Made by a program: the position numbers and the translations under genes. 64,000 nucleotides of DNA. It comes from Paracoccaceae bacterium (GTDB lineage: Bacteria > Pseudomonadota > Alphaproteobacteria > Rhodobacterales > Rhodobacteraceae). The stretch spans positions 1 through 64,000 of the forward strand of contig JAFIEO010000024.1 in the NCBI GenBank assembly GCA_020832445.1, written 5' to 3'. Shown here in pieces: positions 6,523-15,253 of the stretch (within the stretch, counting starts at the first letter, position 1; each line of letters opens with the position of its first letter). The notes beneath the pieces are model-generated. The model was not told where the DNA came from. It worked only from the letters and a program-made list of their open reading frames with translations, and did not search any database.

Positions 6523-9470
6523 ACAGGTTACCCACAGGCGGGCAGATCGACCGCACAACACGGCTGCGTTTCACCTTTGACGGGCTGCCCTATTACGGGC
6601 ATGCAGGCGACACGCTGGCCTCGGCATTGCTGGCCAACGGGGTGCGGCTGATGGGGCGGTCGTTCAAATATCACCGCCCGCGCGGGGTGTTGTCTGCGGG
6701 CAGCGAAGAACCCAACGCCCTGGTGCAGTTGCGCAAGGGCGGGCGGCAGGAACCCAACACCCGCGCCACAGTGGCGGAATTGTTCGACGGGCTGGACGCC
6801 GCGTCGCAAAACGCATGGCCCGGCCTGAAGCTGGACGCACTGGCCATCAATGACCGGCTGTCAAATTTCCTGACAGCGGGGTTTTATTACAAGACATTCA
6901 TGTGGCCCGCGGCCTTCTGGGAAAAACTGTATGAACCCATCATCCGGCGCGCGGCGGGTCTGGGGGCCATCACTACAGACGCTGATCCTGACGGGTATGA
7001 CCGGGGTTTTCTGCATTGCGATCTGTTGATCATCGGGGCGGGGCCTGCCGGTCTGGCTGCCGCGCTGACCGCAGGGCGGGCAGGTGCGTGCGTCATCCTT
7101 GCGGATGAAGATTTCTGCATGGGGGGGCGGCTGAATGTCGAAACCCATGCGTTGGGTGACCAGTCTGGCGCGGATTGGGCGGCGGGTGTTGTCGCGGAAC
7201 TGGCCAGCCTGCCCAATGTGCGGTTGCTGGCGCGCACCACTGTGCTGGGCGCGTTTGATCACGGCATTTACGCCGCCGTAGAACGTGTGGCCGACCATCT
7301 GGGCCAACCCGAACAGGGCAAGCCGCGCCAGATATTGTGGCGCATCTATTCCGGACGGGCGGTTTTGTGCGCGGGCGCGATTGAACGGCCCATAGCATTC
7401 GCCAATAATGACCGCCCCGGTATCATGCTGGCGGGGGCAATGCGCGCCTATGTCAACCGCTGGGCTGTGACGCCCGCGCAGACTGTGGCCGTGTTCACCA
7501 ATAATGATGACGGTCATCGCACGGCGCGCGACCTTATGGCGCAGGGCGTTGATGTGGCCGCGATTATCGACACCCGCGCTGATGCGCCCGCCTGTGATGG
7601 TGTGCAGGTCATGGCGGGCGCGCAAGTGGTGGACAGTTCGGGGCGGCTGGGCCTGAAATCCATCACAGTGCGACAGGCAAACGGGCAGGAACACCGGCTG
7701 AGCATTGGCGCACTTGGCGTGTCGGGCGGCTGGAACCCGAATGTGGCGCTAAGCAGCCACCAACGCGGGCGGCCTGAATGGGATGATGCCATTGCGGCCT
7801 TCGTGCCGGGCGGGGCGCTGCCACAGGGCATGCAGGTTGCGGGCGCGGCGCTTGGACAGTTCAGCACGCAGGGCGCGCTTGCGGCGGGGGCAGGGGCCGC
7901 CATACAGGCCCTGTCCGATCTGGGCAAAACTGCACAGGCCCCCGATTTGCCCATGGCCGAGGATGGGGAGGTCCGCATAACGCCGTTTTGGCATGTGGGC
8001 GGCACGAAAGCGCGCGCATGGCTGGATTTCCAGAATGATGTGACTGTCAAGGATGTGACGCTGGCCCATCAGGAAGGGTTCCGTTCTGTGGAGCATTTGA
8101 AACGCTACACCACGCTTGGCATGGCCACCGATCAGGGCAAAACCTCGAACATGGGGGGGCTTGCGGTCATGGCCGAGTTGACGGGCCAAAGCATTGCGCA
8201 AACCGGCACAACCATGTTCCGCCCGCCCTATACGCCGGTTGCCTTGGGCGCGCTTGCGGGCCGGTCGGTGGGGCGCGATTTCCGCCCCACACGCCTGACA
8301 CCCAGCCACGCTTGGGCCGTGGAACAGGGTGCGGTCTTTGTCGAGGCCGGCATGTGGCTGCGCGCGCAATACTTCCCCCGCACGGGCGAAACTGGTTGGC
8401 GGCAATCCGTGGACCGCGAAGTGCGCGCGACGCGCGGCAGTGTTGGCGTGTGCGATGTCACCACACTGGGCAAGATCGATGTGCAGGGCCGTGACGCGGC
8501 GGCATTTCTGAACCGCATCTATTGCAACGGGTTTGCCAAACTTGCCGTGGGCCGTGTGCGCTATGGCCTGATGCTGCGCGAAGATGGCATTGCTATGGAT
8601 GACGGCACTGCCGCACGTTTGGCGGATGATCATTTTGTCGTCACCACCACAACCGCGAATGCGGTCGCGGTATTTCGCCATATGGAATTTGCCCGCCAGT
8701 GCCTGTGGCCGGATATGGATGTGCAACTGATTTCCACAACCGAAGCATGGGCGCAATTTGCCGTGGCCGGGCCACAATCCCGCGCGTTGCTGCAAAAGAT
8801 TGTGGATTCTGAATTTGACCTGTCCAATGACGGGTTCCCCTTCATGGCCTGCGGTGAAATTACCGTTTGCAGCGGGTGTCCTGCGCGGCTGTTCCGCATC
8901 TCGTTCTCGGGCGAGCTGGCGTATGAAATTGCCGTGCCCACGCGCTATGGTGATGCGCTGATGCGCCGGTTGATGGACGCGGGCCGCGAATTCGATGTCA
9001 CCCCCTACGGGACCGAAGCACTGGGCGTCATGCGCATAGAAAAGGGCCATGCCGCCGGAAACGAACTGAACGGCCAGACAACGGCGCTGAACCTTGGCAT
9101 GGGGCGCATGGTCAGCGACAAGAAAGACAGCATTGGCGCAGTGCTGTCGCGCCGCGAAGGGTTGCAAGAAGAAAATGGTCTGCGAATGGTGGGGTTCATG
9201 CCCACATCCCCGCAAGACCGTGTGATTGCAGGCGCGCATCTGCTGGAAAAGGGGGCTGCCCTGCGCGCCGCCAACGATCTGGGCTATGTGACATCGGCCT
9301 GCTATTCGCCCACGCTGGACAGCTATATTGCCATTGGGTTTCTGAAGGCGGGTGATACGCGCCTTGGCGATGTGCTGCGCGCGGCGTCGCCCCTGACGGG
9401 ACATGATACCGAAGTGACTGTCGTGTCACCCCATTTTGTCGACCCAGACGGAGGACGCCTTCGTGCATGA
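6519..9470 (+). CDS. mgdC: N-methylglutamate dehydrogenase subunit C (sarcosine oxidase alpha-like)
   Basis: A protein of 983 residues, the usual length of sarcosine oxidase alpha. Domains in order: an N-terminal 2Fe-2S-ferredoxin-like fold with RFTFDGLPYYGHAGDTLASAL and the motif GRSFKYHRPRG; an NAD-binding Rossmann domain with LLIIGAGPAGLAAALTAGRAG near residue 170; and a C-terminal GcvT-type aminomethyltransferase domain (from about 610) with GVCDVTTLGKIDVQG and SGELAYEIAVP. That last domain binds tetrahydrofolate and takes the released C1 unit. The start ATG overlaps the mgdB stop. The C-terminal end overlaps the mgdD start by 8 nt. No damage is seen. Confidence 0.88.
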   Translation: MNRLPTGGQIDRTTRLRFTFDGLPYYGHAGDTLASALLANGVRLMGRSFKYHRPRGVLSAGSEEPNALVQLRKGGRQEPNTRATVAELFDGLDAASQNAWPGLKLDALAINDRLSNFLTAGFYYKTFMWPAAFWEKLYEPIIRRAAGLGAITTDADPDGYDRGFLHCDLLIIGAGPAGLAAALTAGRAGACVILADEDFCMGGRLNVETHALGDQSGADWAAGVVAELASLPNVRLLARTTVLGAFDHGIYAAVERVADHLGQPEQGKPRQILWRIYSGRAVLCAGAIERPIAFANNDRPGIMLAGAMRAYVNRWAVTPAQTVAVFTNNDDGHRTARDLMAQGVDVAAIIDTRADAPACDGVQVMAGAQVVDSSGRLGLKSITVRQANGQEHRLSIGALGVSGGWNPNVALSSHQRGRPEWDDAIAAFVPGGALPQGMQVAGAALGQFSTQGALAAGAGAAIQALSDLGKTAQAPDLPMAEDGEVRITPFWHVGGTKARAWLDFQNDVTVKDVTLAHQEGFRSVEHLKRYTTLGMATDQGKTSNMGGLAVMAELTGQSIAQTGTTMFRPPYTPVALGALAGRSVGRDFRPTRLTPSHAWAVEQGAVFVEAGMWLRAQYFPRTGETGWRQSVDREVRATRGSVGVCDVTTLGKIDVQGRDAAAFLNRIYCNGFAKLAVGRVRYGLMLREDGIAMDDGTAARLADDHFVVTTTTANAVAVFRHMEFARQCLWPDMDVQLISTTEAWAQFAVAGPQSRALLQKIVDSEFDLSNDGFPFMACGEITVCSGCPARLFRISFSGELAYEIAVPTRYGDALMRRLMDAGREFDVTPYGTEALGVMRIEKGHAAGNELNGQTTALNLGMGRMVSDKKDSIGAVLSRREGLQEENGLRMVGFMPTSPQDRVIAGAHLLEKGAALRAANDLGYVTSACYSPTLDSYIAIGFLKAGDTRLGDVLRAASPLTGHDTEVTVVSPHFVDPDGGRLRA

Positions 9471-10032
9471 CCTTGCCCCCCTGACTGCGTTGGGGTCCAG
9501 TGCGCCGCAACGCGACACCATTGGCCCCGTCACGATCACCGAAAACCCCGACAGGGCGCTGGCGTCCGTTGCCGCGCGCCTTGGGCAGGACGCGGCCTGC
9601 ACCAAGGCATTGGCAAGCGTTCTTGGCACATCTGCCCCCGATGTGGCGCAATGTGTCCAGGGACCTGCGCTTGGGGCGTTCTGGATGGCGCAACATTGTT
9701 GGATCGTCGATGGCCCCTATGACCTGGATGACCCGCAAACCGATCTGGCCGCCCGCCTGAAGGCCGAATTGGGCGACATGGCCAGTGTCACCGACCAAAG
9801 CGGGGCTTGGGTGCGGTTTGATGTGCATGGGGACGGGCTGGGCGCGTTGTTTGAACGGCTGTGCAATCTGGACATGGCGCGCATGACGGATGGGACCGCG
9901 CGGCGCACCATGATTGACCATCTAGGGTGTTTCGTGCTGTCCCACAGGGGCGGCAATACCGTCTACGGCCCGCGGTCGTCAGCGCAAAGCCTGCATCATG
10001 CCTTGATCACCGCCGCGCGGTCGGCCTTCTGA
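9463..10032 (+). CDS. mgdD: N-methylglutamate dehydrogenase subunit D (sarcosine oxidase gamma-like)
   Basis: A 189-residue gamma subunit identified by its N-terminal LAPLTALGSS pattern, the DLDDPQTDLAARL segment and GTARRTMIDHLGCFVLSHRGG. It has a structural role in the alpha-beta-gamma-delta oxidase in the related sarcosine oxidase family. A GTG start at 9463 is preferred because GGAGGA at 9450-9455 precedes it by 7 nt; an in-frame TTG at 9436 would overlap mgdC further. It is the last gene of mgdABCD and converges with the AraC-type regulator, with only 7 nt between the two stops. Confidence 0.8.
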   Translation: MHDLAPLTALGSSAPQRDTIGPVTITENPDRALASVAARLGQDAACTKALASVLGTSAPDVAQCVQGPALGAFWMAQHCWIVDGPYDLDDPQTDLAARLKAELGDMASVTDQSGAWVRFDVHGDGLGALFERLCNLDMARMTDGTARRTMIDHLGCFVLSHRGGNTVYGPRSSAQSLHHALITAARSAF

Positions 10033-10039
10033 TGCGCGG

Positions 10040-11068
10040 TCACGCCGACGGCACGGACCGGTTGTCCTGCACACGGAACACATTGATCTTGCGGCGGTCT
10101 TCTTCGGGCGGCAGGCCGTAGGTTTCCTGATAACGCTGTCGGAACGGACTGGCCGAAGAATAGCCGATCGCCAGCGCAATTTCACGCATGGATTTGTTGG
10201 AATACAGCACCAGTTGCCGCGCCGCCGCCAGCCGCAGGTTGCGGTAATAGGCCAGCGGGCTTTTATCCGTCAGCTTCTTGAACAGCCGTTCCAGATGGCG
10301 CGGCGACACATTGATCTGCTCGCAGATATCGGCAATGCAGATCGGGTCTTCCAAATTATCGGACATGATCTGCACCGCGCTGGCAACGGGTTCGGGCATC
10401 ATATCGGCGGTGGCTGCGGCGCGCAGGGCTGGGATGCGTTGTCTGGTTCCTTCGCCGCGCCCTAGCTGGTGCTGGAACCAGCAAGCCACTTCGGTCATGA
10501 TTTCCGGCCCAAGGCGCGCGTCTATCAGCATCAGCGACAAATCAAACGCGGCGGCGGCACCCGACACTGTCACCCGCCGCCCGTCTGTCATGATGACATC
10601 ATCGGTGGTCGCATGGTCGGGGAATTCATCTGCGAAGGCGGCTGCATAACACCAATGCACCGAACATACGCGATCTGCCATGACACCCGCACGCACCAGC
10701 GGAAAAACCCCCCCGCTGACCGCGCCAAGAACTGTGCCATGGCGTTCCAATGCGCGCAGGGCGGCATTGCCGCTGCGCGGGTTTTCAAACTGCGCATTGG
10801 GCGGGCTTAGCACGATCAGGTAATCCAGCGCCCCGCTTTGCGCCAGACTGGCCGACGGGTGAAACGCCACTTGTGCGCTGCTTTCCACAGGTGTTCCCGT
10901 TTCTGACAACAAGGTCCATCGAAAGCGTGTGTGACCTGCAATTTCATTCGCCGCGCGCAAGGGTTCAATCAGCGACGTCAGGCAGGCCATTGGGAAGCCT
11001 GGAAAAATCAGGAAACCCAGATGCATATTTTCATTTGCGGTTGTCAAATCTATACTCTGATGAAACAT
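10040..11068 (-). CDS. GlxA-type transcriptional regulator (DJ-1/PfpI domain plus AraC HTH)
   Basis: A regulator of 342 residues with an N-terminal DJ-1/PfpI-like sensor domain (HLGFLIFPGFPMACLTSLIEPL, then ALRALERHGTVLGAVSGGVFPL) and a C-terminal AraC double helix-turn-helix with INVSPRHLERLFKKLTDKSP and MREIALAIGYSSASPFRQRY. GlxA-type proteins usually control amino-acid or methylated-compound catabolism. It lies between the mgd and mgs operons, divergent from the XRE-cupin gene, so it probably regulates one or both. The start at 11068 has no strong ribosome binding site; ATG at 11026 fits the family N-terminus equally well. Confidence 0.82.
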   Translation of the reverse strand: MFHQSIDLTTANENMHLGFLIFPGFPMACLTSLIEPLRAANEIAGHTRFRWTLLSETGTPVESSAQVAFHPSASLAQSGALDYLIVLSPPNAQFENPRSGNAALRALERHGTVLGAVSGGVFPLVRAGVMADRVCSVHWCYAAAFADEFPDHATTDDVIMTDGRRVTVSGAAAAFDLSLMLIDARLGPEIMTEVACWFQHQLGRGEGTRQRIPALRAAATADMMPEPVASAVQIMSDNLEDPICIADICEQINVSPRHLERLFKKLTDKSPLAYYRNLRLAAARQLVLYSNKSMREIALAIGYSSASPFRQRYQETYGLPPEEDRRKINVFRVQDNRSVPSA

Positions 11069-11139
11069 AGCTGCTGTGTTCCGGTTCGGTTAGGGAATGT
11101 TTGTGCCGTGCCCTGTTGCGCAGTCAAGGAGGAATTATC

Positions 11140-11799
11140 TTGAAGCATGCCCAAAGCGCCCCGCGCAAGGATACGAAAACAGCGCTTTCCCAAGACCCGC
11201 ACCTTGTGCGCGAAGAACGCGAAAAGGTGCTGGAAGTAGCCATCGGGCGTGAAGTGCGCGGCTACAGGCACCAGAAGGGCATGACGGTGGCCGATCTGGC
11301 GCAGGCCACCGGCCTGTCGATCGGCATGTTGTCCAAGATCGAAAACGGTAACACCTCGCCTTCGCTGACCACGTTGCAAACGCTGGCCAACGCGCTGAGC
11401 GTGCCGCTGACATCGTTCTTTCGCCGCTTTGAGGAACACCGCGAAGCTGTGCATACCAAGGCTGGCGAAGGGGTCGAGATCGAGCGCGCAGGCACGCGGG
11501 CGGGGCATCAATATAACCTGCTGGGGCATATCGGGGTGAATGCCAGCGGGGTGATGGTCGAACCCTATCTGATTACGCTGAGCACCAGCGCTGACATTTT
11601 TCCAACATTTCAGCATGGCGGGATTGAGACGATTTACATGCTTGAAGGGGAGTTGCTGTATCGTCACAGCGACCAACTGTACCATTTGCAACCTGGCGAC
11701 ACTTTGTTCTTCGATGCAGATGCCCCCCACGGCCCCGAAGGGCTGGAGAGATTGCCCGCTCGCTATCTGTCGATCATTGCTTATCCGCAAAACGGCTGA
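11140..11799 (+). CDS. XRE-family regulator with C-terminal cupin
   Basis: A regulator of 219 residues with an XRE helix-turn-helix (MTVADLAQATGLSIGMLSKIENG, about residues 48-71) followed by a cupin_2 sensor domain (GGIETIYMLEGELLYR and HLQPGDTLFFDADAPHGPEG). A TTG start at 11140 is chosen because AAGGAGG at 11126-11132 lies 7 nt upstream. It is transcribed toward mgsABC-gmaS, 438 nt away. Proteins of this type commonly sense small metabolites through the cupin. A role in controlling methylamine use is inferred from position only. Confidence 0.8.
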   Translation: MKHAQSAPRKDTKTALSQDPHLVREEREKVLEVAIGREVRGYRHQKGMTVADLAQATGLSIGMLSKIENGNTSPSLTTLQTLANALSVPLTSFFRRFEEHREAVHTKAGEGVEIERAGTRAGHQYNLLGHIGVNASGVMVEPYLITLSTSADIFPTFQHGGIETIYMLEGELLYRHSDQLYHLQPGDTLFFDADAPHGPEGLERLPARYLSIIAYPQNG

Positions 11800-12237
11800 C
11801 CTAACGTTCAAGGGGTGGTTCCGTGTCCAGATCGGGCCAGATACCGGCTGATGTGAGTTTGCCATTATAATATTGCGCTATGCATCACCGGATGGGCGTT
11901 CGGTCGGTGCGGTAGAAGGCGCAATCCTCAATAAACTCGCACTCGCTATTACTGCGGTTTGCTGGTTTGTATTTGGTCAATATTTCACCCTGAATGGGAA
12001 GGAAATAAGGGGCGGGGTTATCATTCGGCCCGAATCAATATGCTGCAATCACGGATGGCCGAGCCGGATTTCGCGACTATGCGCGTGCAGTGCCGCGCTT
12101 TGGGCGGGGTTTCGGGCCTGAATTGCGCGAAATTTCAGCGAAACGGAAACTGAAGGGAAAAATATATTCTTACCAGTTGATTCCGGTGGGGCCACTTGAT
12201 AGCGTTTGCCCAAGCGCAATTTGCAAGGGAATTGGTG
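11800..12237 (+). promoter_or_regulatory. mgs operon upstream region with GAAATTTCAG motif
   Basis: These 438 nt hold no credible gene. The 10-mer GAAATTTCAG at 12129-12138 is identical to one in the palindrome upstream of mgdA. It is followed by CTGAA at 12150-12154, giving a loose TTTCAG-N11-CTGAA inverted repeat about 85-105 nt before mgsA. AAGGGA near 12225 is the mgsA ribosome binding site. No promoter elements were assigned with confidence. Confidence 0.4.
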
Positions 12238-13134
12238 ATGTGCGGAATAGTTGGGCTGTTTCTGAAGGATCGTTCGCTGGAGCCGCAGCTTGGCGCGATG
12301 CTGACAGATATGCTTGTGACAATGACAGATCGCGGCCCCGACAGTGCGGGGATCGCGATTTATGGTTCAGGGCAGGCGGGACAAGCCAAGCTGACTGTCC
12401 AGTCGGACAACGCGGATGCGGATTTTGCCACATTGGCCGATGATCTGGGCCAGATACTGGGCGCTACGGTCGCTTTGCGCCGTGCTGATACACATGCGGT
12501 GCTGACCCTGCCTGCCGCACAGGCACAGGCCGCGCGCGATGCCCTGGCCACATTGCGCCCCGGTCTGCGCATCATGAGTGATGGACATAGCATCGAAATT
12601 TATAAGGAAGTCGGCCTGCCGCGCGATGTGGCCGCGCGGTTCGATGTCGCGTCCATGTCGGGCAGTCACGGCATCGGCCATACGCGTATGGCCACCGAAT
12701 CTGCCGTGACGACCCAAGGTGCGCACCCGTTTTCAACCGGTGCTGACCAATGCCTTGTGCATAACGGGTCATTGTCCAACCACAATAACCTGCGCCGCAC
12801 CCTAAAGCGTGCCGGCGTGCGCATCGACAGCCAGAATGACACCGAAGTGGGCGCAGCCTATGTGACATGGAAAATGCAGCAAGGCGCCACTTTGGGCGAG
12901 GCGCTGGAAGGCACACTGGACGATCTTGACGGGTTTTTCACCTTCGTTGTGGGCACCAAGGACGGCTTTGGCGTGGTGCGCGACCCGATCGCGTGCAAGC
13001 CTGCGGTCATGGCGGAAACCGATCAATATGTGGCCTTCGGGTCCGAATACCGCGCGCTGGTCAACCTGCCGGGCATCGATGCCGCGCGCGTCTGGGAACC
13101 CGAACCCGCCACTGTTTATTTCTGGAGTCATTGA
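12238..13134 (+). CDS. mgsA: N-methylglutamate synthase subunit A (glutamine amidotransferase-like)
   Basis: A class II amidotransferase-like protein of 298 residues (GlxB-like). The start MCGIVGLFL places the catalytic Cys at position 2, as in Ntn amidotransferases. Family motifs are TDRGPDSAGIAIYG, HGIGHTRMATES, QCLVHNGSLSNHNNLRR and NDTEVGAAY. It is expected to hydrolyse gamma-glutamylmethylamide and pass methylamine to the synthase subunits, by analogy with glutamate synthase. AAGGGA lies about 8 nt before the ATG. mgsB follows after 2 nt. Gene order mgsA-B-C-gmaS matches known methylamine clusters. Confidence 0.88.
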   Translation: MCGIVGLFLKDRSLEPQLGAMLTDMLVTMTDRGPDSAGIAIYGSGQAGQAKLTVQSDNADADFATLADDLGQILGATVALRRADTHAVLTLPAAQAQAARDALATLRPGLRIMSDGHSIEIYKEVGLPRDVAARFDVASMSGSHGIGHTRMATESAVTTQGAHPFSTGADQCLVHNGSLSNHNNLRRTLKRAGVRIDSQNDTEVGAAYVTWKMQQGATLGEALEGTLDDLDGFFTFVVGTKDGFGVVRDPIACKPAVMAETDQYVAFGSEYRALVNLPGIDAARVWEPEPATVYFWSH

Positions 13135-13136
13135 TC

Positions 13137-13820
13137 ATGCAAACTATTGATCTTGCCACCCAACCCTTGCGCGAGTTGAACAGCACACTTCAGGCGCAAT
13201 CCGCACAGACCAACGCCACCGCATGGGAAGTGCTGAACCCGCGCGGCGCGCATGCCATCGCCGTGGGGCTGGATGCGCCCATTGATGTCACTGTGCGCGG
13301 TGTCACCGGCTATTACTGCGCGGGCATGAACAAGCAGGCGCATATTCATGTGACAGGATCGGTTGGGCCGGGTGTGGCGGAAAACATGATGTCGGGCACC
13401 GTCATCATTGATGGCGATGCCAGCCAGTATGCAGGCGCCACAGGGCGCGGCGGCTTGCTGGTCATCAAGGGCAATGCCTCATCACGCTGCGGGATTTCCA
13501 TGAAAGGGATCGACATTGTCGTGCATGGCAATGTGGGCCATATGTCGGCCTTCATGGCGCAGGCGGGTAATCTGGTCGTGTGCGGGGATGCGGGCGATGC
13601 GCTGGGCGATTCCATTTATGAAGCGCGCCTGTTCGTGCGCGGGTCGGTCAAAAGCCTTGGGGCGGATTGCGTGGAAAAGGAAATGCGCCCCGAGCATCTG
13701 GAAATCCTGCGCGATCTGCTGGAGCGCGCCGGTGCGGATGCAAGGCCCGAGGACTTCCGGCGCTACGGGTCTGCGCGCAAGCTTTATAATTTTGATGTTG
13801 ATAATGCGGCTGCATATTGA
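13137..13820 (+). CDS. mgsB: N-methylglutamate synthase subunit B (glutamate synthase alpha-helix domain-like)
   Basis: A 227-residue protein corresponding to the C-terminal GXGXG beta-helix domain of glutamate synthase (GlxC-like). Repeated G-x-x-x-G strands such as GVTGYYCAGMNKQAHIHV, GRGGLLVIKGNASSRCG and GNLVVCGDAGDALGDSIY are visible. It is the structural bridge between the amidotransferase and FMN subunits in a three-subunit synthase. The start ATG is 2 nt after the mgsA stop and mgsC begins 11 nt after its own stop, so the three genes form one translational unit. Confidence 0.85.
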   Translation: MQTIDLATQPLRELNSTLQAQSAQTNATAWEVLNPRGAHAIAVGLDAPIDVTVRGVTGYYCAGMNKQAHIHVTGSVGPGVAENMMSGTVIIDGDASQYAGATGRGGLLVIKGNASSRCGISMKGIDIVVHGNVGHMSAFMAQAGNLVVCGDAGDALGDSIYEARLFVRGSVKSLGADCVEKEMRPEHLEILRDLLERAGADARPEDFRRYGSARKLYNFDVDNAAAY

Positions 13821-13831
13821 AGGATATGACA

Positions 13832-15175
13832 ATGAACGATCATGACACCCGCATTCCCCGCACAGTGCCGATTCAGTCCGCCACGTTTTCCAACCCCATC
13901 AATGCAGAAATCCGCCGCGCGGCGGCAACGGGCATTTATGACATTCGCGGGGGCGGCGCAAAACGCAAGGTGCCGCATTTTGACGACCTGCTGTTTCTGG
14001 GCGCGTCGATCAGCCGCTATCCGCTGGAAGGCTACCGCGAGAAATGCGACACGCGCGTGACCCTTGGCACGCGGTTTGCGAAAAAGCCCATCGAATTGGA
14101 CATACCCGTCACCATCGCGGGCATGAGCTTTGGCGCGCTGTCGGCGCAGGCCAAGGAAGCGCTGGGGCGCGGGGCATCCGCTGCGGGCACATCCACCACC
14201 ACCGGCGACGGGGGCATGACGCCCGAAGAACGCGGCCATTCCAGCAAGCTGGTATATCAATACCTGCCATCGCGCTACGGGATGAACCCCGATGATCTGC
14301 GCCGCGCCGATGCGATTGAAATCGTTGTGGGGCAGGGCGCAAAACCGGGGGGCGGGGGTATGCTGCTGGGCCAGAAAATTTCCGACCGCGTGGCCGAAAT
14401 GCGCACCCTGCCCAAAGGGATTGACCAGCGGTCTGCCTGCCGTCACCCCGACTGGACAGGGCCGGATGATCTGGAAATCAAAATTCTGGAACTGCGTGAA
14501 ATCACCGGCTGGCAGGTGCCCATATATGTCAAGGTCGGCGGCACGCGGCCCTATTACGACACGGCGCTGGCGGTCAAGGCGGGCGCGGATGTGGTGGTGC
14601 TGGATGGTATGCAGGGCGGCACGGCTGCCACGCAGGATGTGTTCATTGAACATGTGGGCCTGCCGACGCTGGCCTGTATCCGGCCCGCCGTGCGCGCGTT
14701 GCAGGATCTTGGCATGCACCGCGAAGTGCAGCTTGTCGTCTCGGGCGGGATTCGCACCGGCGCGGATGTGGCCAAAGCCTTGGCGCTGGGTGCGGATGCG
14801 GTCGCGATTGGCACGGCGGCACTGATTGCGCTTGGCGATAATGACCCCAAATGGGAAAGCGAATACCAGAAACTGGGCACGACGACGGGGGCCTATGATG
14901 ACTGGCATGAAGGGCGCGATCCGGCGGGCATTACCACGCAAGACCCCGAACTGGCCGCGCGCCTTGACCCTGTCGAGGCTGGCCGCCGTCTGAGCAACTA
15001 CCTGAAGGTAATGACGCTGGAAGCGCAGACCATCGCACGCGCCTGCGGGCACAATCACTTGCACAATCTGGAACCCGAAGACCTGTGCGCGCTGACGATG
15101 GAGGCGGCTGCCATGGCACAGGTGCCGCTGGCGGGCACGGACTGGTATCCCGGCAAACCGGGGACCGGCTACTAA
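13832..15175 (+). CDS. mgsC: N-methylglutamate synthase subunit C (FMN-binding glutamate synthase-like)
   Basis: A protein of 447 residues with the FMN-binding TIM barrel of glutamate synthase (GlxD-like). Segments visible are PVTIAGMSFGALSAQAKEAL, TTTGDGGMTPEER, GAKPGGGGMLLGQKIS, VKVGGTRPYYDTALAVKAGAD and SGGIRTGADVAKALALGADAV. It would join methylamine with a 2-oxo acid or glutamate to form N-methylglutamate. The Cys-rich loop that holds the 3Fe-4S cluster in true glutamate synthases is not seen: the corresponding stretch around TTTGAYDDWHEGRDPAGITT has no Cys. AAGGA 7 nt upstream favours the ATG at 13832 over 13826. Confidence 0.87.
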   Translation: MNDHDTRIPRTVPIQSATFSNPINAEIRRAAATGIYDIRGGGAKRKVPHFDDLLFLGASISRYPLEGYREKCDTRVTLGTRFAKKPIELDIPVTIAGMSFGALSAQAKEALGRGASAAGTSTTTGDGGMTPEERGHSSKLVYQYLPSRYGMNPDDLRRADAIEIVVGQGAKPGGGGMLLGQKISDRVAEMRTLPKGIDQRSACRHPDWTGPDDLEIKILELREITGWQVPIYVKVGGTRPYYDTALAVKAGADVVVLDGMQGGTAATQDVFIEHVGLPTLACIRPAVRALQDLGMHREVQLVVSGGIRTGADVAKALALGADAVAIGTAALIALGDNDPKWESEYQKLGTTTGAYDDWHEGRDPAGITTQDPELAARLDPVEAGRRLSNYLKVMTLEAQTIARACGHNHLHNLEPEDLCALTMEAAAMAQVPLAGTDWYPGKPGTGY

Positions 15176-15183
15176 ATCTTTTG

Positions 15184-15213
15184 GCGCGGGTCGGACGGGT
15201 GTCCGGCCCGCGC
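15184..15213 (+). terminator. stem-loop between mgsC and gmaS
   Basis: GCGCGGGTCGGAC (15184-15196) pairs with GTCCGGCCCGCGC (15201-15213) across a GGGT loop, with one T-G wobble. No clear U-run follows. It may be a partial terminator or a processing hairpin that separates gmaS expression from mgsABC. Confidence 0.4.
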
Positions 15214-15253
15214 AGTTACTTTAAAAACACGCGACCAACAGGGACAGGACAGC

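Noticed and set aside
7749-9404. 551-codon ORF antisense to mgdC
   Set aside because: Long antisense ORFs are common in high-GC genes; mgdC carries all family motifs on the other strand.
4902-10032. Naming the first operon soxBDAG (sarcosine oxidase)
   Set aside because: Linked mgsABC and gmaS, and absence of glycine/folate genes such as glyA or purU nearby, favour N-methylglutamate dehydrogenase; the sequence alone cannot exclude sarcosine.
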